A stretch of 64,000 nucleotides of DNA from W0P28-013 sp051870755 (GTDB taxonomy: Bacteria > Bacteroidota > Bacteroidia > Bacteroidales > Paludibacteraceae). Within the stretch, counting starts at the first letter, position 1. Each line of letters starts with the position of its first letter. The notes under the pieces were generated by a model. The model had not been told where the DNA came from. It was given only the letters and a program-made list of their open reading frames with translations, and ran no database searches. This document shows, piece after piece, positions 8,407-17,302 of this stretch. Both the position numbers and the translations under genes were made by a program. The stretch lies in the NCBI GenBank assembly GCA_051870755.1, contig JBJECE010000001.1, positions 1-64,000 on the forward strand, in the 5' to 3' direction.

Positions 8407-9405
8407 ATGGGAGAATCACGTTTACGCGTTGCTGTAATGGGTGGTGGCAGTTGGGCTACCGGCATTGCAAAAATAGTGATGGACAACGAACCGGAGATGA
8501 TTTGGTACATGCGCCGGCAGGAGCAGATCGACGAATTTATGCGTACGAGTCGCAATCCGTCGTATTTGTCGAGTGTCAAATTTGATATTGATCGCATTCA
8601 TTTTACATCGAAAATCAATCAGGCGGTGAAAAATGCCGATGTGCTAATTTTTGCCACGCCATCGCCGTTTCTGAAACAGCATCTGAAGAAGTTGCGCTTG
8701 CGGCTCGACAGTAAAATAGTGGTGTCGGCCATCAAAGGCATCGTGCCCGACGAAAATATGGTTGTGTCCGAATATTTTCATCAGGTGTATAGCATTCCGT
8801 TCGAGCAGATTGCGGTGTTGAGCGGTCCGTGCCACGCCGAAGAGGTGGCGCTGGAGCGTACGTCGTACCTCACCATTGCGTGTGCCGATAGGGAACGGGC
8901 GCGTCAGTTGTCGCCCATTTTCACCAATCGTTATGTGCAGACGTACACCAGCGACGATACGTACGGCATCGAATACGCGTCGGTGATGAAAAATATTTAC
9001 GCCATTGCTGTGGGCATTTGCCATGGTTTGAAGTATGGCGACAATTTTCAGGCGGTGTTGGTGTCGAATGCCATTCAGGAGATGAACCGTTTTTGCAATG
9101 CCGCTCATCCGTTCCATCGCAATTTGCAGGAATCGGTCTATTTGGGCGACCTGCTGGTAACGGCCTATTCCAAGTTCAGCCGCAACCGCACGTTTGGCAA
9201 CATGATAGGCAAAGGCTACAGCGTGAAAACGGCGCAGGTGGAGATGGAGATGATAGCCGAAGGTTACTACGGCACCAAATGTATCCACGAATTGAACGAA
9301 AAATATCAGGTGAATATGCCGATACTTGATGCTGTGTATGCCATTCTGTATCAGCGTCGTCAGCCGTCGTGCGTGATGCGCGAACTGACCAAAAAACTGA
9401 TGTAA
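8407..9405 (+). CDS. gpsA: Glycerol-3-phosphate dehydrogenase [NAD(P)+]
   Basis: A 332-residue cytoplasmic enzyme that reduces dihydroxyacetone phosphate to sn-glycerol 3-phosphate for phospholipid synthesis. It has the Rossmann loop GGGSWA at residues 12-17, the AIKGIVP and VLSGPCHAEEV segments, and the conserved region YGIEYASVMKNIYAIAVGI containing the catalytic lysine. Length is typical. The next gene, pgi, starts 37 nt downstream, so the two are likely co-transcribed. Confidence 0.95.
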   Translation: MGESRLRVAVMGGGSWATGIAKIVMDNEPEMIWYMRRQEQIDEFMRTSRNPSYLSSVKFDIDRIHFTSKINQAVKNADVLIFATPSPFLKQHLKKLRLRLDSKIVVSAIKGIVPDENMVVSEYFHQVYSIPFEQIAVLSGPCHAEEVALERTSYLTIACADRERARQLSPIFTNRYVQTYTSDDTYGIEYASVMKNIYAIAVGICHGLKYGDNFQAVLVSNAIQEMNRFCNAAHPFHRNLQESVYLGDLLVTAYSKFSRNRTFGNMIGKGYSVKTAQVEMEMIAEGYYGTKCIHELNEKYQVNMPILDAVYAILYQRRQPSCVMRELTKKLM

Positions 9406-9442
9406 AAGACAATCATAACAAAATAAAAATATCAAATTGATT

Positions 9443-10786
9443 ATGAAAGACATTACTTTGAACATTGAGAAAGCGTTTGGCTTTGTGTCGGCCGACGCCG
9501 TGAAACAGTATGCGTCGCAAGCGTCCGCATGTTTGAAAATGCTGCACGAAGGTACGGGCAAAGGCAACGACTTTTTGGGTTGGCTCCGTTTGCCGTCGGA
9601 CATCGAGGCTGAACTCGATGCGATAGAGGCGGCCGCCAAAACCCTGCGCGACAAGTGCGAAGTGGTAGTGGTTGTCGGCATCGGCGGTAGTTATCTCGGC
9701 GCCAAAGCCGTGAACGAAGCGCTGGCCGATTCGTTCGAGTGGCTGAAAAAAGAGCACAAGGCACCGATAATCGTTTATGCCGGACAAAACATCGGCGAAG
9801 ATTATCTGTACGAATTGCAATCGATGCTGAAAACCAAACATTTCGGCATCATTTCCATCTCGAAATCGGGCACGACGACCGAGTCGGCGTTGGCATTCCG
9901 CCTGCTGAAAACGCAACTCGAAGAGCAACAAGGCAAAGCCGCCGCGCAAGAGTTGATAGTGTGCATCACCGACAAAGCGCGCGGCGCCTTGCGTACATTG
10001 GCCACGCAGGAAGGTTACAAAACGTTTGTCATTGCCGACAATGTGGGCGGTCGTTTTTCGGTGTTGTCGCCGGTAGGTTTGCTGCCCATTGCTGCGGCCG
10101 GTTTCGACATTCGCCAATTGGTGGCCGGTGCGGCGCGCATGCAGCAGGTTTGTGCTTCCGACAATTTCGACGAAAATCCGGCGGCACAATATGCGGCCGT
10201 GCGCAACGAATTGTATAAATCAGGCAAAAAAATCGAAATTCTTGTCAATTTTCACCCGAAATTGCACTATGTATCGGAGTGGTGGAAACAACTGTACGGC
10301 GAGAGCGAAGGCAAAGAACATAAAGGCATTTTCCCGGCATCGGTCGATTTTACAACCGATTTGCACTCGATGGGACAGTGGATTCAGGATGGCGAACGCA
10401 CCATTTTCGAAACGGTGATATCGGTGGCCGCAATGAATCATGAAGTGCGCGTGCCTGCCAACGATGCCAACCTCGACGGACTCAACTTTTTGGCCGGCAA
10501 ACGTGTCGATGAAGTGAACAAGATGGCCGAACTCGGCACCATGTTGGCACACGTCGATGGCGGTGTACCGAACCTGAAAATCGAGTTGCCACAACTCAAC
10601 GAATACTATTTGGGCGAGTTGCTCTATTTCTTCGAAAAAGCATGCGGCATCAGCGGCTATATGCTAGGCGTCAATCCGTTCGACCAACCGGGCGTCGAAG
10701 CGTACAAAAAGAATATGTTTGCGTTGCTCGACAAACCGGGCTACGAAGAGGCATCGAAAGCCATCAAAGAACGTTTGGCAAAATAA
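9443..10786 (+). CDS. pgi: Glucose-6-phosphate isomerase
   Basis: A 447-residue isomerase interconverting glucose 6-phosphate and fructose 6-phosphate. GIGGSYLGAKAVNEAL, ISKSGTTTESALAFRLL and EWWKQLYGESEGKEHKG are the sugar-phosphate-binding SIS signatures. The enzyme is of the shorter bacterial type (about 450 residues). An upstream in-frame TTG at 9437 is possible but the ATG at 9443 gives the usual MKDITLNIE start. It lies between gpsA and the nucleosidase gene (9 nt downstream). Confidence 0.96.
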   Translation: MKDITLNIEKAFGFVSADAVKQYASQASACLKMLHEGTGKGNDFLGWLRLPSDIEAELDAIEAAAKTLRDKCEVVVVVGIGGSYLGAKAVNEALADSFEWLKKEHKAPIIVYAGQNIGEDYLYELQSMLKTKHFGIISISKSGTTTESALAFRLLKTQLEEQQGKAAAQELIVCITDKARGALRTLATQEGYKTFVIADNVGGRFSVLSPVGLLPIAAAGFDIRQLVAGAARMQQVCASDNFDENPAAQYAAVRNELYKSGKKIEILVNFHPKLHYVSEWWKQLYGESEGKEHKGIFPASVDFTTDLHSMGQWIQDGERTIFETVISVAAMNHEVRVPANDANLDGLNFLAGKRVDEVNKMAELGTMLAHVDGGVPNLKIELPQLNEYYLGELLYFFEKACGISGYMLGVNPFDQPGVEAYKKNMFALLDKPGYEEASKAIKERLAK

Positions 10787-10795
10787 CGAAATGGT

Positions 10796-11545
10796 ATGAA
10801 AATCGGCATCGTAGCATCGCAATACGAAGAGATAGAACGTCTGGTCGAGCCGGTGGAACACAAAAATGTGGTCGAAGCCTGCGGACGCGTATTCTACGAA
10901 TACCAACACGACGGTCTTGACATTGTGGCGGTGTTTTCGCATTGGGGCAAAGTCGGCGCGGCAGTGAGCGTGTCGATTTTGCTCGAGCGTTTCAAACCCG
11001 ACGTTTTGATTTCGGTCGGGACGAGCAGTGCTGTCATTCCCGAATTGGCTGTCGGCGATGTGGTCGTGGGGCAGCGGCTGTTCCAGCACGATATGGATAT
11101 GCGCCCCGTGTTTCGTCGCTACGAGGTGCCGCTGTCGGGCGTAACGTCGTATGCCACGCAGGAACACGAACAACGCTTGGCTGCCGATGCGGTACACAAT
11201 CTGCTGAAACAGTCGAAAGAGTTGCGGCGCGACTTGCTGGCCTACAACGTGTCGGCACCGAAGTTGCAACTTGGCGATATGGCGTGTGGCGATTTGCTGA
11301 TAACCGGCGCTGCGCGCAAAGCGGCCATCAACCGCAATTTGCCGTCGGTAGTGTGTGTCGATATGGAGTGCGCGGCCATGGCGCAGGTGTGTGCCGAATT
11401 TGCCGTGCCGTGCGTGTTTGTGCGCGTGGTAACCGATGCCGCCAACGAAGTAACCGACGACGAGGCGGCCATGCGTTTCAAAACCGAATTTTCGGCACGA
11501 TACAATGTGGCACTGCTGCATTCGATGTTGGATTTGTATCGATAA
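10796..11545 (+). CDS. mtnN: 5'-methylthioadenosine/S-adenosylhomocysteine nucleosidase-like protein
   Basis: A 249-residue member of the PNP/UDP phosphorylase superfamily. Residues matching the MtnN active site are visible: an EE pair near residue 11, the VDMECAAMAQVC segment that carries the catalytic glutamate, and RVVTDAAN with the catalytic aspartate. MtnN hydrolyses MTA and SAH to adenine and the thio-sugar, recycling methylation and polyamine by-products. The sequence is divergent in the middle, so a related nucleosidase or phosphorylase is possible. It starts 9 nt after pgi. Confidence 0.8.
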   Translation: MKIGIVASQYEEIERLVEPVEHKNVVEACGRVFYEYQHDGLDIVAVFSHWGKVGAAVSVSILLERFKPDVLISVGTSSAVIPELAVGDVVVGQRLFQHDMDMRPVFRRYEVPLSGVTSYATQEHEQRLAADAVHNLLKQSKELRRDLLAYNVSAPKLQLGDMACGDLLITGAARKAAINRNLPSVVCVDMECAAMAQVCAEFAVPCVFVRVVTDAANEVTDDEAAMRFKTEFSARYNVALLHSMLDLYR

Positions 11546-11603
11546 ACACGAAAAAACACAGAAAAACACCTTAAATCTAATCACTATTAAAACACAATTT
11601 TTT

Positions 11604-13799
11604 ATGGAAACACGCATGTTAATTTATGTCGTTCTTGCGGCATCCGTGTTGGCATTGGCGATGGCGTTTGTCTTCTATCGTCAGATGCTGAAAAAAGACG
11701 AAGGCACCGATTTGATGAAAAAAATCGCTGCGCATGTGCGCCAAGGTGCGATGGCTTACCTCAAGCAACAATACAAAGTGGTAACCATCGTGTTTGTAGT
11801 CTTGGCCGTGCTGTTCGGCGTGATGGCCTACTTCGATTTGCAAAACGGGTGGGTTTGGTTTGCCTTCCTGACCGGTGGATTTTTCTCCGGTTTGGCCGGA
11901 TTTTTTGGCATGAAAACGGCCACTTATGCTTCGGCTCGTACGGCCAATGCCGCGCGGCAATCGCTGAATAGCGGTTTGCAGGTGGCGTTTCGTTCGGGTG
12001 CCGTCATGGGCTTGGTTGTTGTTGGCTTGGCGTTGCTCGACATTTCGGTGTGGTTTTTGGTACTCGACTATTTTGTACCGGCCGAAAATCACCTTATTAT
12101 AATAACCACCACCATGCTGACGTTTGGCATGGGTGCATCGACGCAGGCCTTGTTTGCCCGTGTGGGTGGCGGCATCTACACCAAAGCCGCCGATGTCGGT
12201 GCCGATTTGGTGGGCAAAACCGAATATAACATTCCCGAAGACGACCCGCGCAATCCGGCGACCATTGCCGACAATGTGGGCGACAACGTAGGCGATGTGG
12301 CCGGCATGGGCGCCGACCTGTACGAATCGTATGCCGGTTCCATTTTGGCGACCATGGCTTTGGGCGCAAGCGCATTTGCCACATCGGCGGTCGAAGGTAT
12401 GCAGTTGAAAGCCGTGCTGGCGCCGTCGCTCATTGCGGCGGTGGGCGTGTTGCTGTCGCTGATAGGCATTTTTGTGGTTAAAACCAAAGAAAATGCCGGC
12501 ATGAAACAGTTGCTGGCAGCGTTGAGCCGTGGCACGAATACGGCCGCTGTGCTGATAGCGGTGGCTACGTTCGGCATTTTTGCATGGTTGTTTGGCACCG
12601 AAACCGATCAGTGGTGGCAAGTGTCGTTGTCGGTGGTTGTCGGTCTGCTGGCCGGTGTGATTATCGGCAAATCGACCGAATATTACACCTCGCAAAGCTA
12701 CAAACCGACGCAAAAAGTGTCGGAAAGTTCGCAAACGGGTCCTGCCACAGTCATTATTTCCGGCTTGGGCTTGGGCATGTTATCGACGGCTATTCCGGTG
12801 GTTACGGTTGGCGTGGCCATCATTTTGGCTTATTTGTGCGCCAATGGTTTCTCGGTAGAATTGACGGCAGCGAATTTGTCGCTCGGCCTTTACGGCATAG
12901 GCATTGCAGCTGTGGGCATGCTTTCGACCCTTGGCATCACGTTGGCCACCGACGCCTACGGCCCTATAGCCGACAACGCCGGCGGTAATGCCGAAATGAG
13001 CGGCCTCGACCCCGAAGTGCGCCATCGTACCGATGCGCTCGATGCGTTGGGCAATACGACGGCTGCCACGGGCAAAGGGTTTGCCATCGGTTCGGCGGCT
13101 TTGACAGCCTTGGCGCTGTTGGCATCGTATGTCGAGGAGATAAAAATGGCGTTGGTGCGCGTGGGCGCAGCCTTGCCGAATGGCGTTCGGGCAGCCGAAG
13201 CCTCGCTCATCGACTTCATGGACGCTTACAACGTCAATTTGATGAATCCTGTGGTGTTGGTCGGCATATTCATCGGCGCCATGATGGCGTTCCTGTTCTG
13301 TGGTTTGACGATGAATGCCGTAGGTCGTGCCGCCCAGAAGATGGTTGAGGAGGTGCGTCGTCAGTTCAGCACCATCAAAGGCATATTGGAAGGCAAAGCC
13401 GACCCCGACTATGCGCGCTGTGTGGCCATATCGACCAAAGGTGCGCAACGCGAAATGTTGTTGCCGTCGCTGTTGGCTATCATCGTGCCGATAGCAACGG
13501 GCTTGTTGCTGGGTGTAGCCGGCGTGCTTGGCCTGCTTATCGGCGGATTGAGTTGCGGATTTGTGTTGGCAGTGTTTATGGCCAACGCCGGCGGCGCGTG
13601 GGATAACGCCAAAAAACATGTGGAAGAGGGCAATTTCGGCGGCAAAGGCAGCGATTGCCATAAAGCCACGGTGGTGGGCGACACGGTAGGCGATCCGTTC
13701 AAAGACACGGCCGGTCCGTCGCTCAATATTCTCATCAAACTGATGTCGATGGTCAGCATCGTGATGGCCGGCCTGACGGTAACCTACCATCTGCTGTGA
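11604..13799 (+). CDS. hppA: Membrane-bound pyrophosphatase, ion-pumping (K+-dependent type)
   Basis: A 731-residue protein with about 16 membrane helices that couples pyrophosphate hydrolysis to Na+ and/or H+ export. The active-site loop is clear: DVGADLVGKTEYNIPEDDPR from about residue 195, then NVGDNVGDVAGMGADLYESY. The second loop DTVGDPFKDTAGPSLN is near the C-terminus. In GNTTAATGKG (about residue 482) the key position is Ala rather than Lys, which marks the K+-dependent subfamily. The start at METRML is chosen because an earlier in-frame start lies inside the nucleosidase gene. Na+ versus H+ specificity is not decided here. Confidence 0.95.
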   Translation: METRMLIYVVLAASVLALAMAFVFYRQMLKKDEGTDLMKKIAAHVRQGAMAYLKQQYKVVTIVFVVLAVLFGVMAYFDLQNGWVWFAFLTGGFFSGLAGFFGMKTATYASARTANAARQSLNSGLQVAFRSGAVMGLVVVGLALLDISVWFLVLDYFVPAENHLIIITTTMLTFGMGASTQALFARVGGGIYTKAADVGADLVGKTEYNIPEDDPRNPATIADNVGDNVGDVAGMGADLYESYAGSILATMALGASAFATSAVEGMQLKAVLAPSLIAAVGVLLSLIGIFVVKTKENAGMKQLLAALSRGTNTAAVLIAVATFGIFAWLFGTETDQWWQVSLSVVVGLLAGVIIGKSTEYYTSQSYKPTQKVSESSQTGPATVIISGLGLGMLSTAIPVVTVGVAIILAYLCANGFSVELTAANLSLGLYGIGIAAVGMLSTLGITLATDAYGPIADNAGGNAEMSGLDPEVRHRTDALDALGNTTAATGKGFAIGSAALTALALLASYVEEIKMALVRVGAALPNGVRAAEASLIDFMDAYNVNLMNPVVLVGIFIGAMMAFLFCGLTMNAVGRAAQKMVEEVRRQFSTIKGILEGKADPDYARCVAISTKGAQREMLLPSLLAIIVPIATGLLLGVAGVLGLLIGGLSCGFVLAVFMANAGGAWDNAKKHVEEGNFGGKGSDCHKATVVGDTVGDPFKDTAGPSLNILIKLMSMVSIVMAGLTVTYHLL

Positions 13800-13820
13800 T
13801 GCGGGCAGTGAGAAAAAATG

Positions 13821-13851
13821 TTGTTTTTTTTAATCATAATTAGTAATTTTG
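13821..13851 (+). promoter_or_regulatory. Promoter for the hairpin leader and HTH gene 1
   Basis: TTG (13821-13823), a 20-bp spacer and TAATTTTG (13844-13851). It fits the Bacteroidota consensus well. Transcription would start near 13857 and run through the long hairpin into the HTH gene. Confidence 0.6.
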
Positions 13852-13907
13852 TTGCTTAAAATAAGATAAAAAACGACATATTAGATAATAGCATTAGCTT
13901 TTCGACG

Positions 13908-14030
13908 CACTCTCTTTAAAATCGCCAATTTTAAGCAGCTGTGAAGTAAGCCGATGCTCACGTAATTGTTACGTGGGCTTTACTTCGTAGATTCAGCTGC
14001 ATAGGTGTTTGGCGATACCTTAAGAGAGTG
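13908..14030 (+). ncRNA. Long multi-helix hairpin leader before HTH gene 1
   Basis: Five consecutive helices close one long rod. They are CACTCTCTTTAA with TTAAGAGAGTG (one bulge), ATCGCCAA with TTGGCGAT, GCAGCTG with CAGCTGC, GAAGTAAGCC with GGCTTTACTTC (one bulge), and CACGTAA with TTACGTG around a TTG loop. The structure ends 27 nt before the HTH start codon and has no T-tract, so transcripts should continue into the gene. The inner AAGTAAGC plus GATGC string also occurs in the two duplicated RNAs near 41.4 and 45.6 kb. Confidence 0.65.
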
Positions 14031-14057
14031 GATTGACAGAGTGTAGTCCACGTTCTT

Positions 14058-14300
14058 ATGATACATATAGGCCAAAAAATACGCAAAATAGTCGAAACCA
14101 AAGGTATTCGCGCCTCATGGTTGGCACAACAGCTCTGTTGCGAACGCCGGAATATTTATCACATCTATAGTCGCTCTACTATCGATACCGAACTACTCTT
14201 GCGACTTTCCGAAGTGCTCGATTATGATTTTTTTGCGGATATATCTTCCGATTTCCAATCACATAAAACGTCGGAAAATGCTCCTGTGAGAAAAATTTAG
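14058..14300 (+). CDS. Small HTH DNA-binding protein, copy 1
   Basis: 80 residues. The region HIGQKIRKIVETKGIRASWL, then AQQLCCERRNIYHIYSRSTI and DTELLLRLSEVLDYDFF, looks like a minimal XRE-type helix-turn-helix (residues 3-62). It is paralogous to the proteins at 41657 and 46510: all share IG..I......G..VSWLA.QL, R.N.Y.I, and D..LL.R.S..L..DF. The family probably binds DNA as a dimer; the target is unknown. It stands alone behind a long hairpin leader. Confidence 0.8.
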   Translation: MIHIGQKIRKIVETKGIRASWLAQQLCCERRNIYHIYSRSTIDTELLLRLSEVLDYDFFADISSDFQSHKTSENAPVRKI

Positions 14301-14336
14301 TCTCATTTTGCGACATTTTGTATCTCTATTTTTTAT

Positions 14337-14366
14337 TTGCGATGTGCGATTGTCAATGTACTTTTG
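14337..14366 (+). promoter_or_regulatory. Promoter downstream of HTH gene 1
   Basis: TTG (14337-14339), a 19-bp spacer and TACTTTTG (14359-14366). It would give a leader of about 140 nt to the next gene. That leader holds two inverted repeats: GAACTTA (14387-14393) with TAAGTTC (14423-14429), and CAGCAG (14447-14452) with CTGCTG (14459-14464). Confidence 0.5.
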
Positions 14367-14513
14367 TACTATAATGTGGCAGTCCCGAACTTATACAACG
14401 AAACGTTTGCTGTAGTAGCGCTTAAGTTCTGACTATAACGAGCACGCAGCAGGCACGGCTGCTGTATGTGAACAGGCAAATTCTGCCATAAGCGGTTTAG
14501 TAACCTCAAAAAG

Positions 14514-14954
14514 ATGATGGAACTTGGGATTGAAATAGGCATGTTCGTGGTAAGTGTGATTGGGGTGAGTGTAGCTTGTGTTCATTTCAATCGACAACAA
14601 CGGCTCGAATTTTTTGCGCGATATACCGAACGGTATCAACAGATTATTGTCCGGTTGCCGGAATGTGTTTATGACGGACAGCCTGTAGCGGATGATGTAT
14701 TGCAGCAAATATTACCCATTATGCGTGCGTATTACGATTTGTGTAGTGAAGAATATTTTTTGTATCAACAGAAATATTTGAGCAAAAAAGTGTGGCACGA
14801 ATGGCAAGCGGGCATGGTAGATGCTTTTCGGAGACCGGTATTCAGGCAGTGCTGGGACAGAATAGACCAACAAGGTGCTTGTTATCACGATTTTGGGCTG
14901 TTTATCAGGCAAGAGATGCTTGCTGGAGATGGACTAACATTTGCACGACCATGA
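14514..14954 (+). CDS. Hypothetical protein with one N-terminal membrane segment
   Basis: 146 residues. Residues 5-24 (GIEIGMFVVSVIGVSVACVH) form one membrane helix. The rest is a soluble domain rich in aromatic and charged residues (FFARYTERYQQIIVRLPECV, then MRAYYDLCSEEYFLYQQKYL). The layout, a short anchor followed by a helical cytoplasmic domain, resembles small DUF4760-like membrane proteins, but I cannot assign a family. It follows the HTH gene with its own promoter. The next 292 bp (14955-15246) contains no gene I can support. Confidence 0.6.
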   Translation: MMELGIEIGMFVVSVIGVSVACVHFNRQQRLEFFARYTERYQQIIVRLPECVYDGQPVADDVLQQILPIMRAYYDLCSEEYFLYQQKYLSKKVWHEWQAGMVDAFRRPVFRQCWDRIDQQGACYHDFGLFIRQEMLAGDGLTFARP

Positions 14955-15246
14955 ACCACGCCATGTTATTACAAGATGTGTGTGTTATCTTTCACTCATA
15001 CATAGGGATAAATGGTGTCTCCCGAAGTACACCTATAACCATCTAAATACTGACGGCTATGAAAGCACATGTAGGTTTTTGCACCATGTCTAACGTTGTG
15101 GGCATGAGCGGATTTTTATAACAACGGTTTGAAAGCCGATGCGGTATTTATCTATCTTTTCGGCTATAGTTTTTTTGTAACAGAAGTAATTTTTAATAAA
15201 ATTTTATTAACTATTTATTTAATTGTAAATATAAAAGAATAATATT

Positions 15247-15471
15247 ATGTCTGAATGTAAGCATTTCTCCCAAATAATCACAAAAGATGGTAGGGTATTG
15301 TATAAATGTGATATTAACAATAATGATCAAAATCTTGCTTATCATGTAAATATGAAGGCTGTTTTTGAATCCCAATTCCCAAATCGAGAACTTGCTGCTA
15401 ATGGCGAATGTGCATTTCGTTATATTGGCGAGAGAGCTATGGAACAGTGCCCCTATGAAAAAGAGGTTTAG
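15247..15471 (+). CDS. Small cysteine-containing hypothetical protein
   Basis: 74 residues with four cysteines at positions 4, 21, 54 and 68 (SECKHF, YKCDIN, GECAFR, EQCPYE). The spacing could allow a metal site or two disulfides, but no known zinc motif is formed. There is no signal peptide. The upstream region is very AT-rich. Function unknown; it is supported by a plausible start and codon use rather than by homology I can name. Confidence 0.5.
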   Translation: MSECKHFSQIITKDGRVLYKCDINNNDQNLAYHVNMKAVFESQFPNRELAANGECAFRYIGERAMEQCPYEKEV

Positions 15472-15505
15472 CAACTCTTTTTCGTAAAATGGATGAAATG
15501 GATGA

Positions 15506-15536
15506 TTGCTCCTGATAAGGTTTGTGTTACTTTTGC
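15506..15536 (+). promoter_or_regulatory. Promoter for the FISUMP-type lipoprotein gene
   Basis: TTG (15506-15508), a 19-bp spacer and TACTTTTGC (15528-15536). The leader to the ATG at 15627 is about 85 nt. Confidence 0.6.
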
Positions 15537-15626
15537 AGCGTACTTCAAGCGACGGGCAGTTACCTTACATCCATGAAACTCTTAAAAAAACAACTCATTT
15601 TTTATAAACTTAAAAATTTAACAACA

Positions 15627-16910
15627 ATGAAACACTTGAAAACTTTTGCAGCCTTGTGCTGCGTGGCAGCGGCCTTTGCCGCTTGCGAACCACAAAACGG
15701 CCCTGACAATGGGCAAAACGGCAACCAAAACGGCGATAACGGACCAGCGTCCGATGCGGCGAGTTTGGTGATTACGGGTAATGCCACCGATGTAGCGTAC
15801 AACAGCGTAACATTGTATGGCAGTTTGAATACTGATTCGCTGGGGATAATAGGACACGACCCTGTTTGGGGGATAGAATGGGCATACACCAAAGAAGCCG
15901 TCTTGACACATAAATACCAAGAGGCAACCAGGGTGAAATGTATGACCGAATTGCATGGCGAGCATGCCAACGAATATGCGGTGGCAATAGATAGTTTGGA
16001 CGGAGACTGCTATGTCTATTACAGCGCGTATGTGTCGGTTAATAACAAGTACTATTACGGCGAAGTGGATTCCGTGCATTTGGCTGTAAGAATTACCGCG
16101 AACTCAAACCAAGAACTTTGGGGTACTGTGACAGGCGTGGGCGATTATGAATATGGCACTACGGCCACCTTAACGGCCGAGCCGATCAGAGGATGTTATT
16201 TCCAGCAATGGGATGACGGCAGCACAGACAACCCGCGTACCATTGCCGTAACTGCCGATACAACTTATACCGCTATCTTTGATGATTTGGATTATATTGT
16301 ATCGGGTACCGAATACGGCCACGACTACGTTGATCTTGGCTTGCCCAGCGGTCTGAAGTGGGCAACCTGCAACGTAGGTGCCACCGCGCCCGAGAACTAT
16401 GGCAACTACTACGCTTGGGGTGAAACCAAAACCAAAGCTCCAACCACTTACCACTGGGTTAGTTACAAGTGGTGCGACTATTATTGTCTACTCACCAAGT
16501 ACTGCAACAACGCTTACTATGGCAGCGACGGCTTTACCGACACCCGAACCATGCTCACCTCTACAGACGATGCCGCCCATACTAACTGGAATGGTGCATG
16601 GCGTATGCCTACCGATGCCGAATGGACGGAACTGCGTGAACAATGTGAATGGATATGGACAATTCTGAATGATGTGACCGGGTATAGAGTACACGGGCCT
16701 AATGGCAACTCTATATTTCTCCCTGCGGCGGGCTGTTGCCGCTACGATGGCTTGTCCGACGCGGGCCTCAGCGGCTACTATTGGTCGAGTTCGCTCCGCA
16801 CGGAAGACCCGCGCTATGCGTGGGACGTGCGTTTCGGCCCAAACAGCGTGAATAGGAGTATCTACGGCGAACGAGACTATGGTCAATCCGTCCGCCCGGT
16901 ATTCAAATAA
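15627..16910 (+). CDS. Lipoprotein with InlB-type repeat and Fibrobacter-succinogenes-major-paralogue domain
   Basis: A 427-residue surface lipoprotein. The signal peptide ends in the lipobox AAFAAC (Cys near residue 19), followed by a low-complexity N/G/Q linker. Residues about 45-155 form a beta-rich domain. About 160-215 match a divergent InlB-B/Listeria-Bacteroides repeat (YGTTATLTAEP, WDDGSTDNPRTIAVTADTTY). The C-terminal 200 residues fit the FISUMP family (VDLGLPSGLKWATCNVGA, YYAWGET, WRMPTDAEW, YWSSS). The start at 15627 gives the signal peptide; an earlier in-frame ATG at 15522 does not. The family is probably surface-exposed, with no known enzymatic role. Confidence 0.85.
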   Translation: MKHLKTFAALCCVAAAFAACEPQNGPDNGQNGNQNGDNGPASDAASLVITGNATDVAYNSVTLYGSLNTDSLGIIGHDPVWGIEWAYTKEAVLTHKYQEATRVKCMTELHGEHANEYAVAIDSLDGDCYVYYSAYVSVNNKYYYGEVDSVHLAVRITANSNQELWGTVTGVGDYEYGTTATLTAEPIRGCYFQQWDDGSTDNPRTIAVTADTTYTAIFDDLDYIVSGTEYGHDYVDLGLPSGLKWATCNVGATAPENYGNYYAWGETKTKAPTTYHWVSYKWCDYYCLLTKYCNNAYYGSDGFTDTRTMLTSTDDAAHTNWNGAWRMPTDAEWTELREQCEWIWTILNDVTGYRVHGPNGNSIFLPAAGCCRYDGLSDAGLSGYYWSSSLRTEDPRYAWDVRFGPNSVNRSIYGERDYGQSVRPVFK

Positions 16911-16972
16911 ATAGCGCGTATCAACCTATTTTTCTCATACAATAATGTCCGTAAACCTAAATTAATGTTTTT

Positions 16973-17290
16973 ATGTATAAAGTATTTTATAAATCAATTA
17001 TAATTGGACTCTCCGCTATTATATTGAGTTCTTGCCACACGATAGTACATTTTTTATGTAATCAAAGTGACGTCGAAATATATGTCGAAGATCAATTTAT
17101 GGGGTATAATCAGATTTCGTATGTAGTACCAAAGGGTGTAGAGTATGTTAGAGTTTCTTGTCGCGTTGACGGACTTGAAATTTACTCTAACACCTATTAT
17201 GTAAAACACGAGAACAATCGATTATTCGATATTATCTTACAAGATAATTATAAATATTCAACAAATCCTATTATTATTCAATCACACTAA
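16973..17290 (+). CDS. Small lipoprotein with PEGA-like fold
   Basis: 105 residues. The signal peptide ends in lipobox ILSSC (Cys at about residue 21). The mature part (SDVEIYVEDQFMGYNQISYV, then VPKGVEYVRVSCRVDGLEIY) looks like one PEGA-type beta-domain, as found in surface proteins. The gene is AT-rich compared with the core genes and is followed 12 nt later by another PEGA-like protein, so the two probably form an operon. Function unknown. Confidence 0.6.
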   Translation: MYKVFYKSIIIGLSAIILSSCHTIVHFLCNQSDVEIYVEDQFMGYNQISYVVPKGVEYVRVSCRVDGLEIYSNTYYVKHENNRLFDIILQDNYKYSTNPIIIQSH

Positions 17291-17302
17291 TTTTTATTTT
17301 TT

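Noticed and set aside
11619..12734. A long antisense frame within hppA
   Set aside because: hppA motifs are intact on the plus strand; the antisense translation is a basic, repetitive shadow.
13908..14030. Retron msr-msd or group II intron explanation for the long hairpin
   Set aside because: No reverse transcriptase gene or intron domain is nearby; only a small HTH gene follows.
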